A DNA stretch of 64,000 nt, taken from Photobacterium sp. JCM 19050 (GTDB lineage Bacteria; Pseudomonadota; Gammaproteobacteria; Enterobacterales; Vibrionaceae). Position 1 is the stretch's first letter. Each line of letters begins with the position of its first letter. The stretch covers positions 1-64,000 of the forward strand of contig BAXG01000014.1 of the NCBI GenBank assembly GCA_001310455.1, given 5' to 3'. The notes beneath the pieces were generated by a model that saw only the letters and a list, made by a program, of their open reading frames with translations, did not search any database and was not told the origin of the DNA. This document shows, in pieces, positions 11,001 through 21,225 of the stretch. The position numbers and the translations under genes are program-made.

Positions 11001-11207
11001 TGCGCACTGATCGTTGTTCCAGACATGCAAGGTCATGTCCTGATAATCGTCAGCAACCATGTTGAGATAGACTCTGACATGGCCCGGATCGGGTAATTCC
11101 CCTTCGAAAGGTTTATTGGGGTTAGACGAAGAACCACAGCCGGATAATGCAAGGGAAGAAAGCACGGCAATGGCAGCAGCCAATTTTGAACGTTTAAATG
11201 AATGCAT
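8006..11207 (-). CDS. pulA: Pullulanase-type alpha-1,6-glucosidase lipoprotein (two frameshifts)
   Basis: Debranching enzyme that hydrolyses alpha-1,6 links in pullulan and starch fragments, supplying maltodextrins to the Mal importer. It starts with a lipoprotein signal (lipobox LSGC), so it is probably envelope-anchored or secreted. Carbohydrate-binding domains precede the GH13 core. Visible are FNWGYDP, region I DVVYNHT, nucleophile Asp in FRFDLMGHH, acid Glu in YFYGEGWNFGE, and HDNQTLWD. Two frame breaks (near 10018 and 8136) are each repaired by one base in a C- or A-run. The second restores a C-terminus with TKIVLPAWSPVVFELP, normal for this family. Full length is about 1,067 residues. 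Confidence 0.88.
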
Positions 11208-11388
11208 AGCGTGACCTTAAATTGGTTTTTTATATTAAGGACAAAAGTTGCGCGGAATATCCCAGACAACCTGACGATTTAATTCCAATGGATTTTTACA
11301 GATTTAATCTTTCTTTGCTTTACGCAGAATGTGACAGCCAGTCAGAATCAAAATATTTATTCCTTCGAGCCTGATTTAAATAAACGAA

Positions 11389-11427
11389 AAAGACGCCATC
11401 TGTTTTATTTAAACAGATAGCGCCTTT
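11389..11427 (-). terminator. Terminator after the GH36 gene
   Basis: A long stem: AAAGACGCCATCTGTTT pairs with AAACAGATAGCGCCTTT across a short A/T loop. On the minus strand it ends in a T-run. It separates the GH36 gene from pulA. Confidence 0.75.
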
Positions 11428-11448
11428 GATGATTATTTATTCCAGTAA

Positions 11449-13178
11449 CTATTTTGAAATAATTAATGCACTCATTTTATTTTCAGACAGATTGAGTTCA
11501 TATATTTTAGTTGGGAATGTATTAAGTTTTTGACCACTCCAGAAATCAAACCAATCGCATTCAACATCCGATTTCATTTCCACCGACACTGGCACCCAAC
11601 CGTTTTCCAAATACGTAAACGCGCCATGCAATATTTCGCCATTGCCAAGGGGTACATTGCCGTAGTTCAGGCCGATGTCATCAAAGACGACAGGTGCTGA
11701 TGTCTTTTGGCTTCTTTTAATCAGCGTAGTGAGGGTCTTTCGGGATTCACCGGATACTTGCTCCAACGGGTCACCGGATAGCAACAAGCCCCCTACTGCC
11801 GCAATAACATCACGGTGGTAGTGGTAACTGGTTTGATCGGTTTCCTGATCCGGAATATTGACCAGCGTAACGCAGTCCGGGTCGATATGCCAAAGCCGTT
11901 GGTGTTGCCAACTGCGGTAAAACTCTCTCGGGCAATCTGGCTGAACCGGTGCGGGTTACGCTCAACATCATCCGAAACACGCATGGCATCCACCAGCCCA
12001 GTGAAGGCCACATCGGCGCATTGCAACCCAGCAGCCATGCATCGCCTGCGCCTTTTGCTATCGCTTCCATACCAAGGCGGTAAGCTCAATCCCGGTGATC
12101 TGCCTGTCAGCCCGGATACCCTTCAGCGCCCCCCAGTAGTTGGCGTCCAGCTTAAACAGTTCAACACCCCACTCTTCACGCATGGTTTTCACAACATGTG
12201 TCAGATGAGCCCGAACTTCCTTTTGGCTGGTGTCCAGCATCAGCCACGGCAGGCAGCGCCATCCGCCATAGGTGACATCTTCGGCTTTAAGTGCTTCGCC
12301 ATCGGCCACTTTAACAAACCATTCCGGATGCTCACGGAACACTGCCGATTCCGGCTGTGCAATAAACGGAGCCATCCAGATCGCCGGTTTCTTACCCCGG
12401 GCTTTAATGTCATCAATTACCGCTTTTACGCCGCCTTCAAAACGCTCAGACGGTGTCAGCCAATCGCCCATAAATGCCTGGTACCCGTCATCCAGCAGCA
12501 CCCATTCGATGTCCCCCAAATCACCGGTCATCTCGCTGACGTTTCCGGCGATGTCCGCTGCAGAAACTCCCGCATAGTAGGCATACCATGAACACCAACA
12601 CAGGGACGCAGCAGAAACCTGTTTTCTCGCCGGGTGATTTTTTGCAATCTCTTCAGCGAATTGGCCATATACCGCTTCCAGCGTATCAGCTTGAGAACCG
12701 TCAGGGATTCAAGGGAGTGCTTGCCGATAGTCAGTGGGATGCTCTCACCATCAATCACCGCCATGACTTGTCCATCATGGAACTCAAAAAATCCGGCAAA
12801 GCGGTGGCAGGACGTGAAGCCATAAAGGGTGAATGTCTTTAGATCGCCATTCGGTTCTTCAATGACCAGGTAATTATAAAAACGCTTTTTATCACCCGCT
12901 CCATAAATTCGGTAACTGTCATTATTATCCGGGCAACGGCCAATGTCTTTTGGCTGGCTTATTGTCCCCGCCGTCTGACAGAGCATTTGAAAGCCGTCAC
13001 CCATGATTTGTGCATTCTCTTGGTGTTTTTGTTTAAAAAGCACCAGAGGAAAATAATCTGAAAGCGTTTCTTCTGTTTGGGAAGAATAAATAAATTTAAT
13101 ACTTTTATCTGATTCAGATTCGATAAGGTTTTCCGACATCAAGGTATATATCGGTTTTTCGCAAGTTTTATTATTCAT
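11449..13178 (-). CDS. GH36 alpha-galactosidase-like enzyme (four frameshifts)
   Basis: Predicted glycosidase of about 577 residues without a signal peptide, so probably cytoplasmic. GH36 landmarks are present: WCSWYAYY, the DDGYQ...GDWL region, the nucleophile Asp in LFKLDANYWGA, and GDAWLLGCNAPMWPS. Four frame breaks (near 12693, 12087, 11998 and 11921) are each fixed by restoring one base to a G, G, C or T run, and the protein then reads through. GH36 includes alpha-galactosidases and alpha-N-acetylgalactosaminidases, and the specificity cannot be told apart here. It sits between malG and pulA, inside a locus otherwise devoted to alpha-glucans, which is unusual. Confidence 0.78.
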
Positions 13179-13211
13179 TTTTGTTTAATCAGAAGTGCGT
13201 GTTGAATAGAA

Positions 13212-13237
13212 AAAGTCCGGAATATTTCCCGGACTTT
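13212..13237 (-). terminator. Terminator after malG
   Basis: AAAGTCCGG and CCGGACTTT flank an eight-base loop, and on the minus strand the stem runs into TTTTC. It ends the malEFG transcript 11 bases after malG. The GH36 gene starts only about 35 bases later and may rely on read-through. Confidence 0.75.
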
Positions 13238-13247
13238 TATCGGAAGG

Positions 13248-14147
13248 TTAACCTTTTACACCGCCTGAGGTCAGGCCGCCGACCAGGAACTTCTGGGCAA
13301 GCAGGAAGACGATGGTGATAGGCAGCGCGGAAAGAACGGCCGCTGCTGCAAAGTCACCCCACAGGTAGTTCTGAGGGTAAAGGTATTGCTGCATACCCAC
13401 CGCCAGGGTGTAGCTGTCTACATCCGTCAGCAGCAAAGAAGCAACCGGCACTTCTGCTACCACGCCGATAAACGACAGGATAAACACCACTGCCAGGATT
13501 GGCACAGACAGAGGCAGCAGTACCAGACGGAATGCCTGCCACGGTGTTGCACCATCCAGCGCCGCCGCTTCTTCAAGGGACGGATCGATGGTTTCGAAGT
13601 AGCCCTTGATGGTCCAGACGTGCATCGCAATACCGCCGAGGTAAGCGAAGATAAGGCCGCCGTGCGTGTTCAGGCCAAGGAACGGAATGTACTGTCCAAG
13701 GCGGTCAAACAGAGCGTAAAGTGCAACCAGAGCCAGCACAGCCGGGAACATCTGGAAAATCATCATCGCTTTCAGGATGGTGCTCTTACCCGGGAAGCGC
13801 ATACGGGCAAACGCGTAAGCACTGGTGGTAGACATCGCCACAATAATCAGCGAGGTAATACCGGCAATTTTCACGGTGTTCCACAGCCACAACATAACCG
13901 GGAACGGCGGAGGCGTGATTGAACCGTCAGCATTGTGAACCGGGAAGCCCAGCGCCAATCGCCAGTGATCCAGCGTCGGGTTTGACGGAATCAGCTCACC
14001 GCTTGCAAAGTTACCCTCACGCAGGGAGATGGCAATAATCATCAGCAATGGGAACAGAATCATTGCCAGGAAGACCCACAGTACGGCATGGGTCGCCCAT
14101 ACGCGGTATTTCAGGGATTTCGGTTGTACCATTGGCATCGCGGGCAC
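13248..14147 (-). CDS. malG: Maltose/maltodextrin ABC transporter permease MalG
   Basis: Inner-membrane permease of 299 residues, very close to E. coli MalG along its whole length. Shared stretches include VQPKS near the start, the EAA loop [20 protein letters not shown], and the C-terminal SGGVKG that enters the MalK dimer. It forms the pore with MalF. The gene is intact, starts three bases after malF, and is followed by a terminator. Confidence 0.95.
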   Translation of the reverse strand: MPAMPMVQPKSLKYRVWATHAVLWVFLAMILFPLLMIIAISLREGNFASGELIPSNPTLDHWRLALGFPVHNADGSITPPPFPVMLWLWNTVKIAGITSLIIVAMSTTSAYAFARMRFPGKSTILKAMMIFQMFPAVLALVALYALFDRLGQYIPFLGLNTHGGLIFAYLGGIAMHVWTIKGYFETIDPSLEEAAALDGATPWQAFRLVLLPLSVPILAVVFILSFIGVVAEVPVASLLLTDVDSYTLAVGMQQYLYPQNYLWGDFAAAAVLSALPITIVFLLAQKFLVGGLTSGGVKG

Positions 14148-14150
14148 TCC

Positions 14151-15724
14151 TTAATCTTGCGACAGCTTGGTAAATTTCAGGTTCAACAGTGCCATACCAC
14201 CCACCATCAGGAAGATAAGGGTCGCAATCGCACCGGCAAGGCCGAAGTCCTGGCCACCACCACCCTCAAAGGCGATACGGTAGGTGTAGCTCACCAGCAA
14301 GTCGGTATAACCGGCAGGCTCGGAGGTATTCACCATGTTCGGGCCACCGGATGTCAGCAACTGAATCATCACGAAGTTGTTGAAGTTGAAGGCGAAGCTG
14401 GCAATCAGCAGTGGCGTCAGCGGCTTCATCATCATTGGCAGAGTAATGTTGAAGAAATTCTGGATTGGGCCGGCACCGTCGATTGCAGAAGCTTCATACA
14501 GATCTTCAGGGATAGACTTCAGAAGGCCCATGCACAGAATCATCATGTATGGGAAACCAAGCCAGGTGTTTACAATTACCACCATCATTCGCGCCATCAC
14601 AGGATCCGAGAACCAGGCCGGCTTAATACCGAACATGGCTTCCAGGAACATGTTGATTTCACCGAAACTCTGGTTGAACAAACCTTTGAATATCAGGATG
14701 GAGATAAACGACGGTACAGCGTACGGCAGTATCAGAAGAACACGGTAGATGCCCTGTCCTTGCAGTGGTTCCCACTGGACAACACATGCCAGAATCATAC
14801 CGACAGCCAGCGTCAGGAATACGGCCAGGAACGCGAAGACCACGGTCCAGATAAAGATGCCGATGAAAGGTTCTTTGATGCCGTCGTCAGTCAATACGCG
14901 GTGGAAGTTGTCCATGCCCACGCCAACCACAAAACCCGGCGAGACAGGTTTGCCGACAAACTGGTTTTCCGCATCCACTTTCTGGTAATAACCGGTTTCC
15001 ATGTTCGGCTTGTAGAACGCTTCTTCACGGTTGTTGTAAAGCGTTGAGCCGTCTTGCTGCATGGTATAAAGCGGGCCTTCCGCTGCAAACTTACGCAGGC
15101 CGCTCATGCGGATTTCTTCGCCGTTAGGCATTTCGAGCAGCAGCTTGGAGAGTTCGCCGCGGTTTTTCACAATGGTCTTGATTGGTGTTTTCTTGCCTTC
15201 CGGCGCAGAAACCACGTTCAGGTCCATTGGGGCCACCGGTGGGTTAGTCAGTGCAAATGCACCGGTTTCCAACAGCGTACCGTTGTCTTTGATGATAATG
15301 CGGTAACCGTCAGTTGACTCATAAAGGTCAAAGCCGTATGACGCACCAGACTGGAAAGTCCGGCTCAGCAGCACCGACTGGGCGCGCTCAATGGTGAGCT
15401 GGTTCGATGCACTGTAGTTGGTGAACGCCAGGCCCACGGTATAAAGCAAAGGGAACACCACAAAAATCACCATACCGGCAATACCCGGATAGATGTAGCG
15501 GTGTGGATAGGTTTTGTTGCTACCAAAAATAAAAACGGCCAGGGCTGTCAGGAATACAGTCAGCAGCGCGAAGGCAATTTCGCCCTGGGCATACATAAGG
15601 ATGGTGCGTAGCCGTTAACCGCAGTAATCAGTGAAAGGATGGTCCACTTAATGTACTTGCGATGTTGAGAGATCTTTTTTTCTGGTTGCGGCTCAAGGAG
15701 ACCCGCGTCATGCACTGGCTGCAT
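14151..15724 (-). CDS. malF: Maltose/maltodextrin ABC transporter permease MalF (frameshifted)
   Basis: Inner-membrane permease of about 524 residues. It has the large periplasmic P2 domain after the third helix that distinguishes MalF from other permeases and contacts MalE. The EAA loop reads LYEASAIDGAGPIQNFFNITLP. The true start is ATG 15724 behind AAGGAG. The frame breaks near 15607 and restoring one A (GCA-ACC) joins the first helix to the rest. It lies between malE and malG in the standard order. Confidence 0.92.
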
Positions 15725-15822
15725 ACCAGCTCCTTACTTTCAGAATCCAATACGGACGGCAATATGTTCGGCAAGTGGTAAAACAGCGGGGAAGGCATAC
15801 CCCTCCCCACTGTGGGTGTGAA

Positions 15823-17004
15823 TTACTTCAGCATTTGCTTGGCAGCAGCATCCAGCGCATCGTTCACTGACTGACGGCCGTCAACCACGTTTTGGATAGC
15901 GTTACCTTCGGCATACCAGAACGCCTGCATTGCTGCGATGTTCGGCATGATTTCACCCTTCTCTGCATTTTCCATTGTTGCAGCGATACGGCTGTCTTTT
16001 TCCAGCTTCTCCTGGAAGGACTTCAGGGCAACAGCACCAAGTGGTTTGTCGTTATCAACCATTTGCAGGCCTTCGTCAGTCATCAGGTAGTTTTCGATGA
16101 ACTCAACAGCCAGGTCACGATTTGGAGATGCAGAGCTGATACCGGCGGTCAGGATGCCAACGAATGGCTTGGATGGGTTACCGTTCAGTTCAGGCAGAAC
16201 CGCAACGCCATAGTTGATGCCAGACTTGTCGATGTTGCTCCAGGACCAAGGACCGTTGATGGTCATTGCCACGTTGCCCTTGTTGAACTCAGATTCAGAG
16301 ATGCTGTAGTCCATATCCGGAGAGATAACGTCTTTGTCTACCAGACTTTTTACAAAGTTCATGGCACGGCGGGCGCCGTCGTTGTTAATACCGATGTCTT
16401 TTGCATCGTATTTCTGACCGTCGAACTTGAACGCATAACCGCCGTCCGCAGTCAGTACCGGCCAGGTGAAGTACGGTTCGCGCAGGTTCCACATGATGGC
16501 GCGCTTGCCCTGCTTCTTCAGTTCTTTGTCGATACCTTCAACGTCTTCCCAGTTCTTAGGCGGATTTGGCACCAGATCTTTGTTGTAAATGAGAGAGAGT
16601 GCTTCTACCGCAACCGGGTAACCTACGTATTTACCGTCATATTTCACGGCATCCCAGGCGAAATCGACAACTTTGTCTTTCAGTTCAGCAGAAGGTTTGA
16701 TTTCAGCCAGCAGGCCTGCCTGTGCGTAACCACCAAAACGGTCGTGTGCCCAGAAAACAATATCCGGGCCGTCACCGGCAGCTGCGACCTGAGCGAATTT
16801 GTTTGCCAGGTCATCCGGGAATGCAACAGTAACCGGTACACCCATTTCTTCTTCGAACTTTTTACCCAGTTCCGCCAGACCGTTGTAACCTTTGTCACCG
16901 TTAATCCAGATGGTGAGCTGGCCTTCCTCGATGGCCGCGGTGGCGTTGGCTGATGCAAGCGCTGCTAAGGTACAAAGTGCAACACTGGTGAGAACTTTCT
17001 TCAT
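15823..17004 (-). CDS. malE: Maltose/maltodextrin-binding periplasmic protein MalE
   Basis: Periplasmic receptor of 393 residues with a clear signal peptide (lysines, hydrophobic core, ANATAA cleavage region). The mature start [20 protein letters not shown] closely matches E. coli MalE, as do the aromatic ligand-site segments ([36 protein letters not shown]). It binds maltose and maltodextrins and delivers them to MalFGK2. It is the first gene of malEFG, transcribed away from malK across a regulatory gap. Intact. Confidence 0.96.
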   Translation of the reverse strand: MKKVLTSVALCTLAALASANATAAIEEGQLTIWINGDKGYNGLAELGKKFEEEMGVPVTVAFPDDLANKFAQVAAAGDGPDIVFWAHDRFGGYAQAGLLAEIKPSAELKDKVVDFAWDAVKYDGKYVGYPVAVEALSLIYNKDLVPNPPKNWEDVEGIDKELKKQGKRAIMWNLREPYFTWPVLTADGGYAFKFDGQKYDAKDIGINNDGARRAMNFVKSLVDKDVISPDMDYSISESEFNKGNVAMTINGPWSWSNIDKSGINYGVAVLPELNGNPSKPFVGILTAGISSASPNRDLAVEFIENYLMTDEGLQMVDNDKPLGAVALKSFQEKLEKDSRIAATMENAEKGEIMPNIAAMQAFWYAEGNAIQNVVDGRQSVNDALDAAAKQMLK

Positions 17005-17202
17005 CTTTAACGTCCTTTCTGATTGTTATCGAATCCAGGTCGGCGATTGTTCGACCTGTCAAACCTGAAGTAACAGCGTCATCTTCCCGCAGCCCAAAGG
17101 GAATGAGATCATCCTTTGGACTACGCCCCCGACTACCTCAGGTGAAAAACTTGATCCAGCTCTCGCACGATGCGTTACCCAGATCACAAAATGTGCATAT
17201 GA

Positions 17203-17218
17203 TGTGATGCGTCGCACA
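17203..17218. promoter_or_regulatory. CRP site in the malE-malK intergenic region
   Basis: TGTGATGCGTCGCACA fits TGTGA-N6-TCACA with one mismatch. It lies near the middle of the 449-base gap between the divergent malE and malK, the position used by CRP in the enterobacterial malEFG/malK control region. Confidence 0.7.
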
Positions 17219-17276
17219 TGGTAATGCCAATAAAATTCGACATCAGCCTGGTTAGTTCAAAAGTGTGACGGGTGCA

Positions 17277-17295
17277 CTCATCCCCCTCATCCCCC
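17277..17295 (-). promoter_or_regulatory. Two MalT-box-like repeats
   Basis: On the minus strand GGGGGATGAG occurs twice with a nine-base period, matching the MalT box GGGGA(T/G)GAGG. A further GGAGGATG lies at 17313-17320. MalT activates malEFG and malK in related bacteria when maltotriose is present. No malT gene is in the window. The rest of 17005-17453 holds no gene. Confidence 0.7.
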
Positions 17296-17453
17296 ACTAA
17301 TCCCCTTAGTAAGGAGGATGTTCCAGCCAGCACGATTAAGCAGAATGGCAACATGACCACTGCGGAAAGAGTCAGCTCTTTTCAGGAAAGAATACAGGCC
17401 GGTTGCCCGCGACAAGTGACAGCCGGCAATAACAACTTAGAGGAAAGAACGCA

Positions 17454-18563
17454 ATGGCGAGCGTAACCTTACGAAACGTCTGTAAAGCCTACGGTGACAA
17501 CCTGATATCCAAGGACGTTGACCTGGATATCGCAGAAGGTGAATTTGTGGTGTTTGTTGGTCCGTCGGGCTGTGGTAAATCCACCCTGCTGCGCTGCATT
17601 GCGGGCCTTGAAGATATTACTTCCGGTGACCTGTACATCGGTGGCGAACGCATGAATGAAGTGCCGCCATCAGAGCGCGGAGTGGGAATGGTGTTCCAAT
17701 CCTATGCCCTTTACCCTCACTTGAACCTTTATGACAACATGTCATTCGGCCTCAAGCTTGCCAAGGCTGACAAAGCAGAAGTAAAACGCCGCGTAGAGAA
17801 CGCCGCCAACATCCTGCAACTCGGCCACCTGCTCGAGCGCAAGCCTAAAGCCCTGTCCGGTGGTCAGCGCCAGCGTGTTGCGATTGGCCGTACACTGGTT
17901 TCACAACCCAATGTGTTCCTGCTGGATGAACCACTTTCCAACCTGGATGCTGCTCTGCGTGTCCAGATGCGTATCGAAATTGCCAAACTGCACAAGCAAC
18001 TTGGCTGCACCATGATTTATGTTACCCACGACCAGGTTGAAGCCATGACCATGGCCCAGAAGATTGTTGTTCTGGACAAAGGTTTTGTTTCCCAGGTCGG
18101 CAAACCGCTCGAACTGTATCATTATCCGAAGAACCGTTTCGTGGCCGGATTTATCGGTTCTCCGAAAATGAACTTTATGAGCGTACAGGTTGAAGACGTC
18201 GAAAAAGAACGCGTAATGGTACAACTGGCAAATGGCCAGACCATGTGGCTGCCTGTAGACGGAACAACCGTTGAAAAAGGCGCTCGTATGTCACTGGGTA
18301 TCCGTCCTGAGCACCTTGTTGCGAAAGAAGAAGGCGATGCCTTTGTCGATGGTGACGTTCAGGTCGTAGAAAAGCTGGGTTATGAAACTCAGGTTTACCT
18401 GAAGTTGAAAGATGTGGATGCTGATTTTATCTACCGCCGTCCGGATACGCTGGATATCGACTCTGGCACCACATTCCCTGTGGGTATTCCGGCGTATCGC
18501 TGTCACCTATTCCACAGCAGCGGTGAAGCCTGTCAGCGTCTGCACAAAGAAACCGGTATTTAA
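17454..18563 (+). CDS. malK: Maltose/maltodextrin ABC transporter ATPase MalK
   Basis: ATPase of 369 residues that drives MalFG. All motifs are intact: Walker [23 protein letters not shown], Walker [12 protein letters not shown] and switch histidine [11 protein letters not shown]. The C-terminal regulatory domain (LGIRPEHL) follows the MalK pattern. It is divergent from malEFG. The start ATG follows GAGGAAAGAACGC. In E. coli the regulatory domain also binds MalT and IIAGlc, which is expected here but not shown. Confidence 0.94.
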   Translation: MASVTLRNVCKAYGDNLISKDVDLDIAEGEFVVFVGPSGCGKSTLLRCIAGLEDITSGDLYIGGERMNEVPPSERGVGMVFQSYALYPHLNLYDNMSFGLKLAKADKAEVKRRVENAANILQLGHLLERKPKALSGGQRQRVAIGRTLVSQPNVFLLDEPLSNLDAALRVQMRIEIAKLHKQLGCTMIYVTHDQVEAMTMAQKIVVLDKGFVSQVGKPLELYHYPKNRFVAGFIGSPKMNFMSVQVEDVEKERVMVQLANGQTMWLPVDGTTVEKGARMSLGIRPEHLVAKEEGDAFVDGDVQVVEKLGYETQVYLKLKDVDADFIYRRPDTLDIDSGTTFPVGIPAYRCHLFHSSGEACQRLHKETGI

Positions 18564-18663
18564 CAGCAAGCAAAGAAGTTAGCGAGTTCCTCCATGTTCC
18601 CCCGAGGGTGTGGCCGGTGTAAAACCCGGTGACACGCCCAACTCATACCCTTAAAAAGTTTTG

Positions 18664-18692
18664 CCCACCAACGTTTTGGTGGGCTTTTTTTG
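18664..18692 (+). terminator. Terminator after malK
   Basis: CCCACCA and TGGTGGG form a strong stem with a short loop, followed by GC and a run of seven or more T. It lies between malK and the convergent lipoprotein gene. Confidence 0.85.
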
Positions 18693-18701
18693 TTTTCAGC
18701 A

Positions 18702-20045
18702 CTACTCAACGTACATTTCATTCCAGACAAGTCGGTGATCAGATGAGATATCTTTTCCGTCGCCAAACTGCCCGACCCGGTCATCATTCATCAGCAGACG
18801 GCCCAGCTCACCGGTTGCCGGCCAATAGACGCCGGAAGCAGTGACATGTATGTCCTCAGATGGGATAACGTGGTCTACCCGAAGTCCGAATGTGCTGGTC
18901 GCACGCTCCGGATACTGCCCGGCAAAACCCTCTTCGAGCGCACCACTGCTGACCGGAACAAGTCCACCCACTGTCGATGCCGTATTCACTTCCGGTAAGG
19001 TCAGCAGATTCGCGATAGTGTCACGGAAACCATCCCCTTCAAGCGGATCGGCATTCAAATCCCCCATCACCACGAAATTGGCGCCGGGTTTCAGCCCGCC
19101 GGTTTTACCCTTGTCGTCATAGAAGTAATCCGCACCCTGTATGTAATCAATCCAGAACTGAATTTCATCCCGGTTCCGCAGTTTATTATTTTGCGTCACC
19201 GTATCGAAGACCGGCGGTGTCGGGTGTGAAAGAAGCAGATGCACGGTGCGCTTTCCCCAGAATGTATCAATCACAACAGGGACATCTGCATGGTTTTTTG
19301 ATGAAAGTCTTACCTGATTCCATTCGTCATCGGTATACCAGTTGTCTCCGCAGTTCAAGCCATCAGGGATCGGATAGCGCGGGTCATTGCAATTGGTGAT
19401 AGTCGGGATTTCAGCCGTTGGCAGGTCTTTCCACTTGAAGGTCTGGAACGTGCGAACCTTCTTTTTGAGGATTTTATGTTTGGACATCACCGCAAAGGCA
19501 TATTGCCCATGATAGAAACCAAATCCCCATGCATCACCCGGAAGCTGGCCTGTCAGCCCGTCGTTATCCAGATCCAGCCCGCTGTTCAGGCCGGTATTTG
19601 TCGGAAAGCTTTCGATGTAGGGAAAATGGATAGGCTTCAATTTATCACCGCCGTCAATGCTGTTCAGGCTCTGGCCGTGTGCCAGATAGTGCTTCTTGAA
19701 GCCCTTTAATGCGCTCAGATTTTTACCTGTACCGTCATTGTTAAACTCACCCATCATGATCACATCCGGCCGGTTAGCCTGGATAATCGCCGCCACATTG
19801 CGAATTTGGATGATCTTTTCCGCTTTAGTCCGGTCTTCCGGGGTCATGGCATCTCTATCATCGATATACGCCCGCACCAGTTTTTTCTGCTTACCCGGCG
19901 GGGTCTGCATTTCATCAGCCAACTGCTCGAACGTAGAGCGGTCAAACGAGAGGTTGAACGAGGCCATTTTCACCCTGCCGTCTTTACACCCCACCAATGC
20001 CAGTACACTGAGCGCCAGCACCAAACCCATTTTGAGTACCTTCAT
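18702..20045 (-). CDS. Lipoprotein with endonuclease/exonuclease/phosphatase fold
   Basis: Predicted envelope lipoprotein of 447 residues. The start ATG 20045 follows AAGGAA and gives a signal with lipobox LVGC. Motifs of the EEP superfamily are visible: ASFNLSFD near the N-terminus, PDVIMMGEFNN (metal-binding Glu), FVVMGDLNADPLEG (catalytic Asp and Asn) and SSDHRLVW (terminal Asp-His). EEP enzymes cleave phosphodiester or phosphoester bonds, so an extracytoplasmic nuclease or phosphatase is possible. Its position against the mal locus may be incidental. The substrate is not known. Confidence 0.8.
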   Translation of the reverse strand: MKVLKMGLVLALSVLALVGCKDGRVKMASFNLSFDRSTFEQLADEMQTPPGKQKKLVRAYIDDRDAMTPEDRTKAEKIIQIRNVAAIIQANRPDVIMMGEFNNDGTGKNLSALKGFKKHYLAHGQSLNSIDGGDKLKPIHFPYIESFPTNTGLNSGLDLDNDGLTGQLPGDAWGFGFYHGQYAFAVMSKHKILKKKVRTFQTFKWKDLPTAEIPTITNCNDPRYPIPDGLNCGDNWYTDDEWNQVRLSSKNHADVPVVIDTFWGKRTVHLLLSHPTPPVFDTVTQNNKLRNRDEIQFWIDYIQGADYFYDDKGKTGGLKPGANFVVMGDLNADPLEGDGFRDTIANLLTLPEVNTASTVGGLVPVSSGALEEGFAGQYPERATSTFGLRVDHVIPSEDIHVTASGVYWPATGELGRLLMNDDRVGQFGDGKDISSDHRLVWNEMYVE

Positions 20046-20378
20046 TAGAGATTCCTTTTGTTGTTGGGATAACACATGAAAAGCACACAGACCGCCGACA
20101 CGGCAGCCATTTAGAAACCTGCACCATGAACTTTAGGATGCAGTCACGTCAGGCTACTGGATGAGTTTTAAGAGAGGGTGAAGGAAAGTGGGAAGTGGGT
20201 CGATTGGGCTAATAGACGACTGTACGGAAACAGGATTGCTCACTATTCGTTTCCTGCTGTATCATATTGATTACATTAGATAAGGCACACAAGAAAAGAG
20301 TCCGTGTCACGAAACCATACAGCAAGATTTCAGCAGAAAAACGGACGCGGTGCTTTCTATTAAATTGTTATACCGCAA
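20046..20378. other. Non-coding stretch at the edge of the mobile island
   Basis: I see no gene. It holds the upstream region of the EEP lipoprotein and, near 20367, TTGTTATACC, which resembles one end of Vibrio attC sites on the opposite strand. The match is short and only suggestive. Confidence 0.3.
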
Positions 20379-20672
20379 TCAATCATCTTGCCTTTTCATG
20401 GCTTTACGGTATACATCGCTACGTTCGCGTTTTCCGACTGCTAAGACGGTTACAATGATGACATCGTCTTCAACTTTGTAGACGAGACGGTAGCCCGATT
20501 GACGCAACTTAATTTTATACATGTTGTCAGCTCCAGAAAGTTTTGAAGCCGGAACATGTGGGTTATCTAAGCGCTCGATTAGCTTTTTCTTAAATTGTTG
20601 TTGCAGAGTAGAGCCAAGTTTTTTCCACTCTTTGAGTGCGCTCTTTTTAAAGTCGAGTTTATAGGTCATCAA
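20379..20672 (-). CDS. relE: RelE-family toxin (ribosome-dependent mRNA endonuclease)
   Basis: A 97-residue toxin very similar to E. coli RelE: ALKEWKKLGSTLQQQFKKKL, then NMYKIKLRQSGYRLVY and VGKRERSDVY. These contain the lysines, arginines and C-terminal tyrosine used to cut mRNA in the ribosomal A site. It overlaps the antitoxin gene by 14 bases. The pair resembles relBE cassettes of Vibrio superintegrons. Intact. Confidence 0.93.
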   Translation of the reverse strand: MMTYKLDFKKSALKEWKKLGSTLQQQFKKKLIERLDNPHVPASKLSGADNMYKIKLRQSGYRLVYKVEDDVIIVTVLAVGKRERSDVYRKAMKRQDD

Positions 20673-20907
20673 TATTTACCGAAATGCTCTCTTCAGATTC
20701 ACGCTCTTTAGCGATAACTAGTAGTTCAAGATCTTCGAGCCTGTCCATCATCACTTCGTACGCTTCGGCAGGTACGCAATAAAATGCTGGCTCATTTCGG
20801 TTTAATACAGCAACAGGTTCGCCGTAAGCACTAGTTGCAACTTTCATAGGGTTAGCTTTCAACTCAGTAATGCTTGCAGCAACATCGGCTAAAATTCTAG
20901 TGGTCAT
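20659..20907 (-). CDS. relB: RelB/Phd-YefM-type antitoxin
   Basis: An 82-residue antitoxin. The N-terminal half (LADVAASITELKANPMKVA) is the Phd/YefM DNA-binding fold and the acidic C-terminus (EESISVNIDDL) should wrap the toxin. It precedes and overlaps relE, as is usual for autoregulated modules. A GACC array over its promoter and start codon is a likely operator. It is almost certainly the partner of the RelE encoded downstream. Confidence 0.9.
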   Translation of the reverse strand: MTTRILADVAASITELKANPMKVATSAYGEPVAVLNRNEPAFYCVPAEAYEVMMDRLEDLELLVIAKERESEESISVNIDDL

Positions 20908-20941
20908 ATAATCGGTCTCTTAAGTGGTCTTTTTGTTGGTC
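20902..20941 (-). promoter_or_regulatory. Four GACC repeats at exact 12-base spacing upstream of relB
   Basis: GGTC on the plus strand (GACC on the minus) starts at 20902, 20914, 20926 and 20938, a perfect 12-base period. The first copy overlaps the relB start codon. Evenly phased repeats over an antitoxin promoter suggest an operator for cooperative binding by the RelB-RelE complex. Confidence 0.5.
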
Positions 20942-20966
20942 ATTTTAGCCTCAACTAAGCGATATG

Positions 20967-21023
20967 ACAAGTTGCTTAAGAGTGATTCGCAACGCGTGGC
21001 ATTTTTACTATGCGTTGGTTTAG
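20967..21023 (+). other. attC-like sequence (integron recombination site remnant)
   Basis: The stretch contains GCTTAAGAGTGATTCGCAAC followed by GCGTGGCATTTTTACTATGC and GTTGG. This resembles the central part of Vibrio superintegron attC repeats, in which CAACGCGTGGC is a hallmark. No integrase gene is in the window. The end motifs are not clean, so it may be a partial site. Confidence 0.5.
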
Positions 21024-21037
21024 GAGCTACAACAGGA

Positions 21038-21119
21038 GCTACAAGGACACACACCCTTAGCAACTGAGAAATCCCTAAGTACTACAAGGACACACACCCT
21101 TAGCAACTGAGAAATCCCT
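21038..21119 (+). repeat. Two tandem 39-base repeats
   Basis: Two nearly identical copies, 21038-21076 and 21081-21119, contain CTACAAGGACACACACCCTT followed by AGCAACTGAGAAATCCCT. A diverged third copy lies at 23658-23692, on the far side of the transposase and the second toxin-antitoxin pair. The repeats therefore bracket that segment. The rest of 20908-21225 holds only the relB promoter and the attC-like remnant. Confidence 0.75.
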
Positions 21120-21225
21120 CATTTTCAATGTCTGTTGTTCTAGCTCGAAAAATAACCAGACCGACATTACGGTATCCAGGAAATCAGTTAGGCTCATTGC
21201 ATTGATTCAGTGAATACCTATCGCC

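Noticed and set aside
11449..13178. Reading the GH36 region as four separate genes
   Set aside because: The pieces join into one continuous GH36 protein when a single base is restored at each break.
14088..15047. A 319-codon open frame on the plus strand opposite malF
   Set aside because: It is a shadow of malF, rich in His, Gln and Arg, with no motif.
15892..16953. A 353-codon open frame on the plus strand opposite malE
   Set aside because: malE on the other strand is unmistakable and intact. The antisense frame lacks recognisable domains and arises from malE codon use.
21038..21119. Possible CRISPR array
   Set aside because: There are only two tandem repeats with a four-base gap and no spacer of normal length. 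No cas genes are present.
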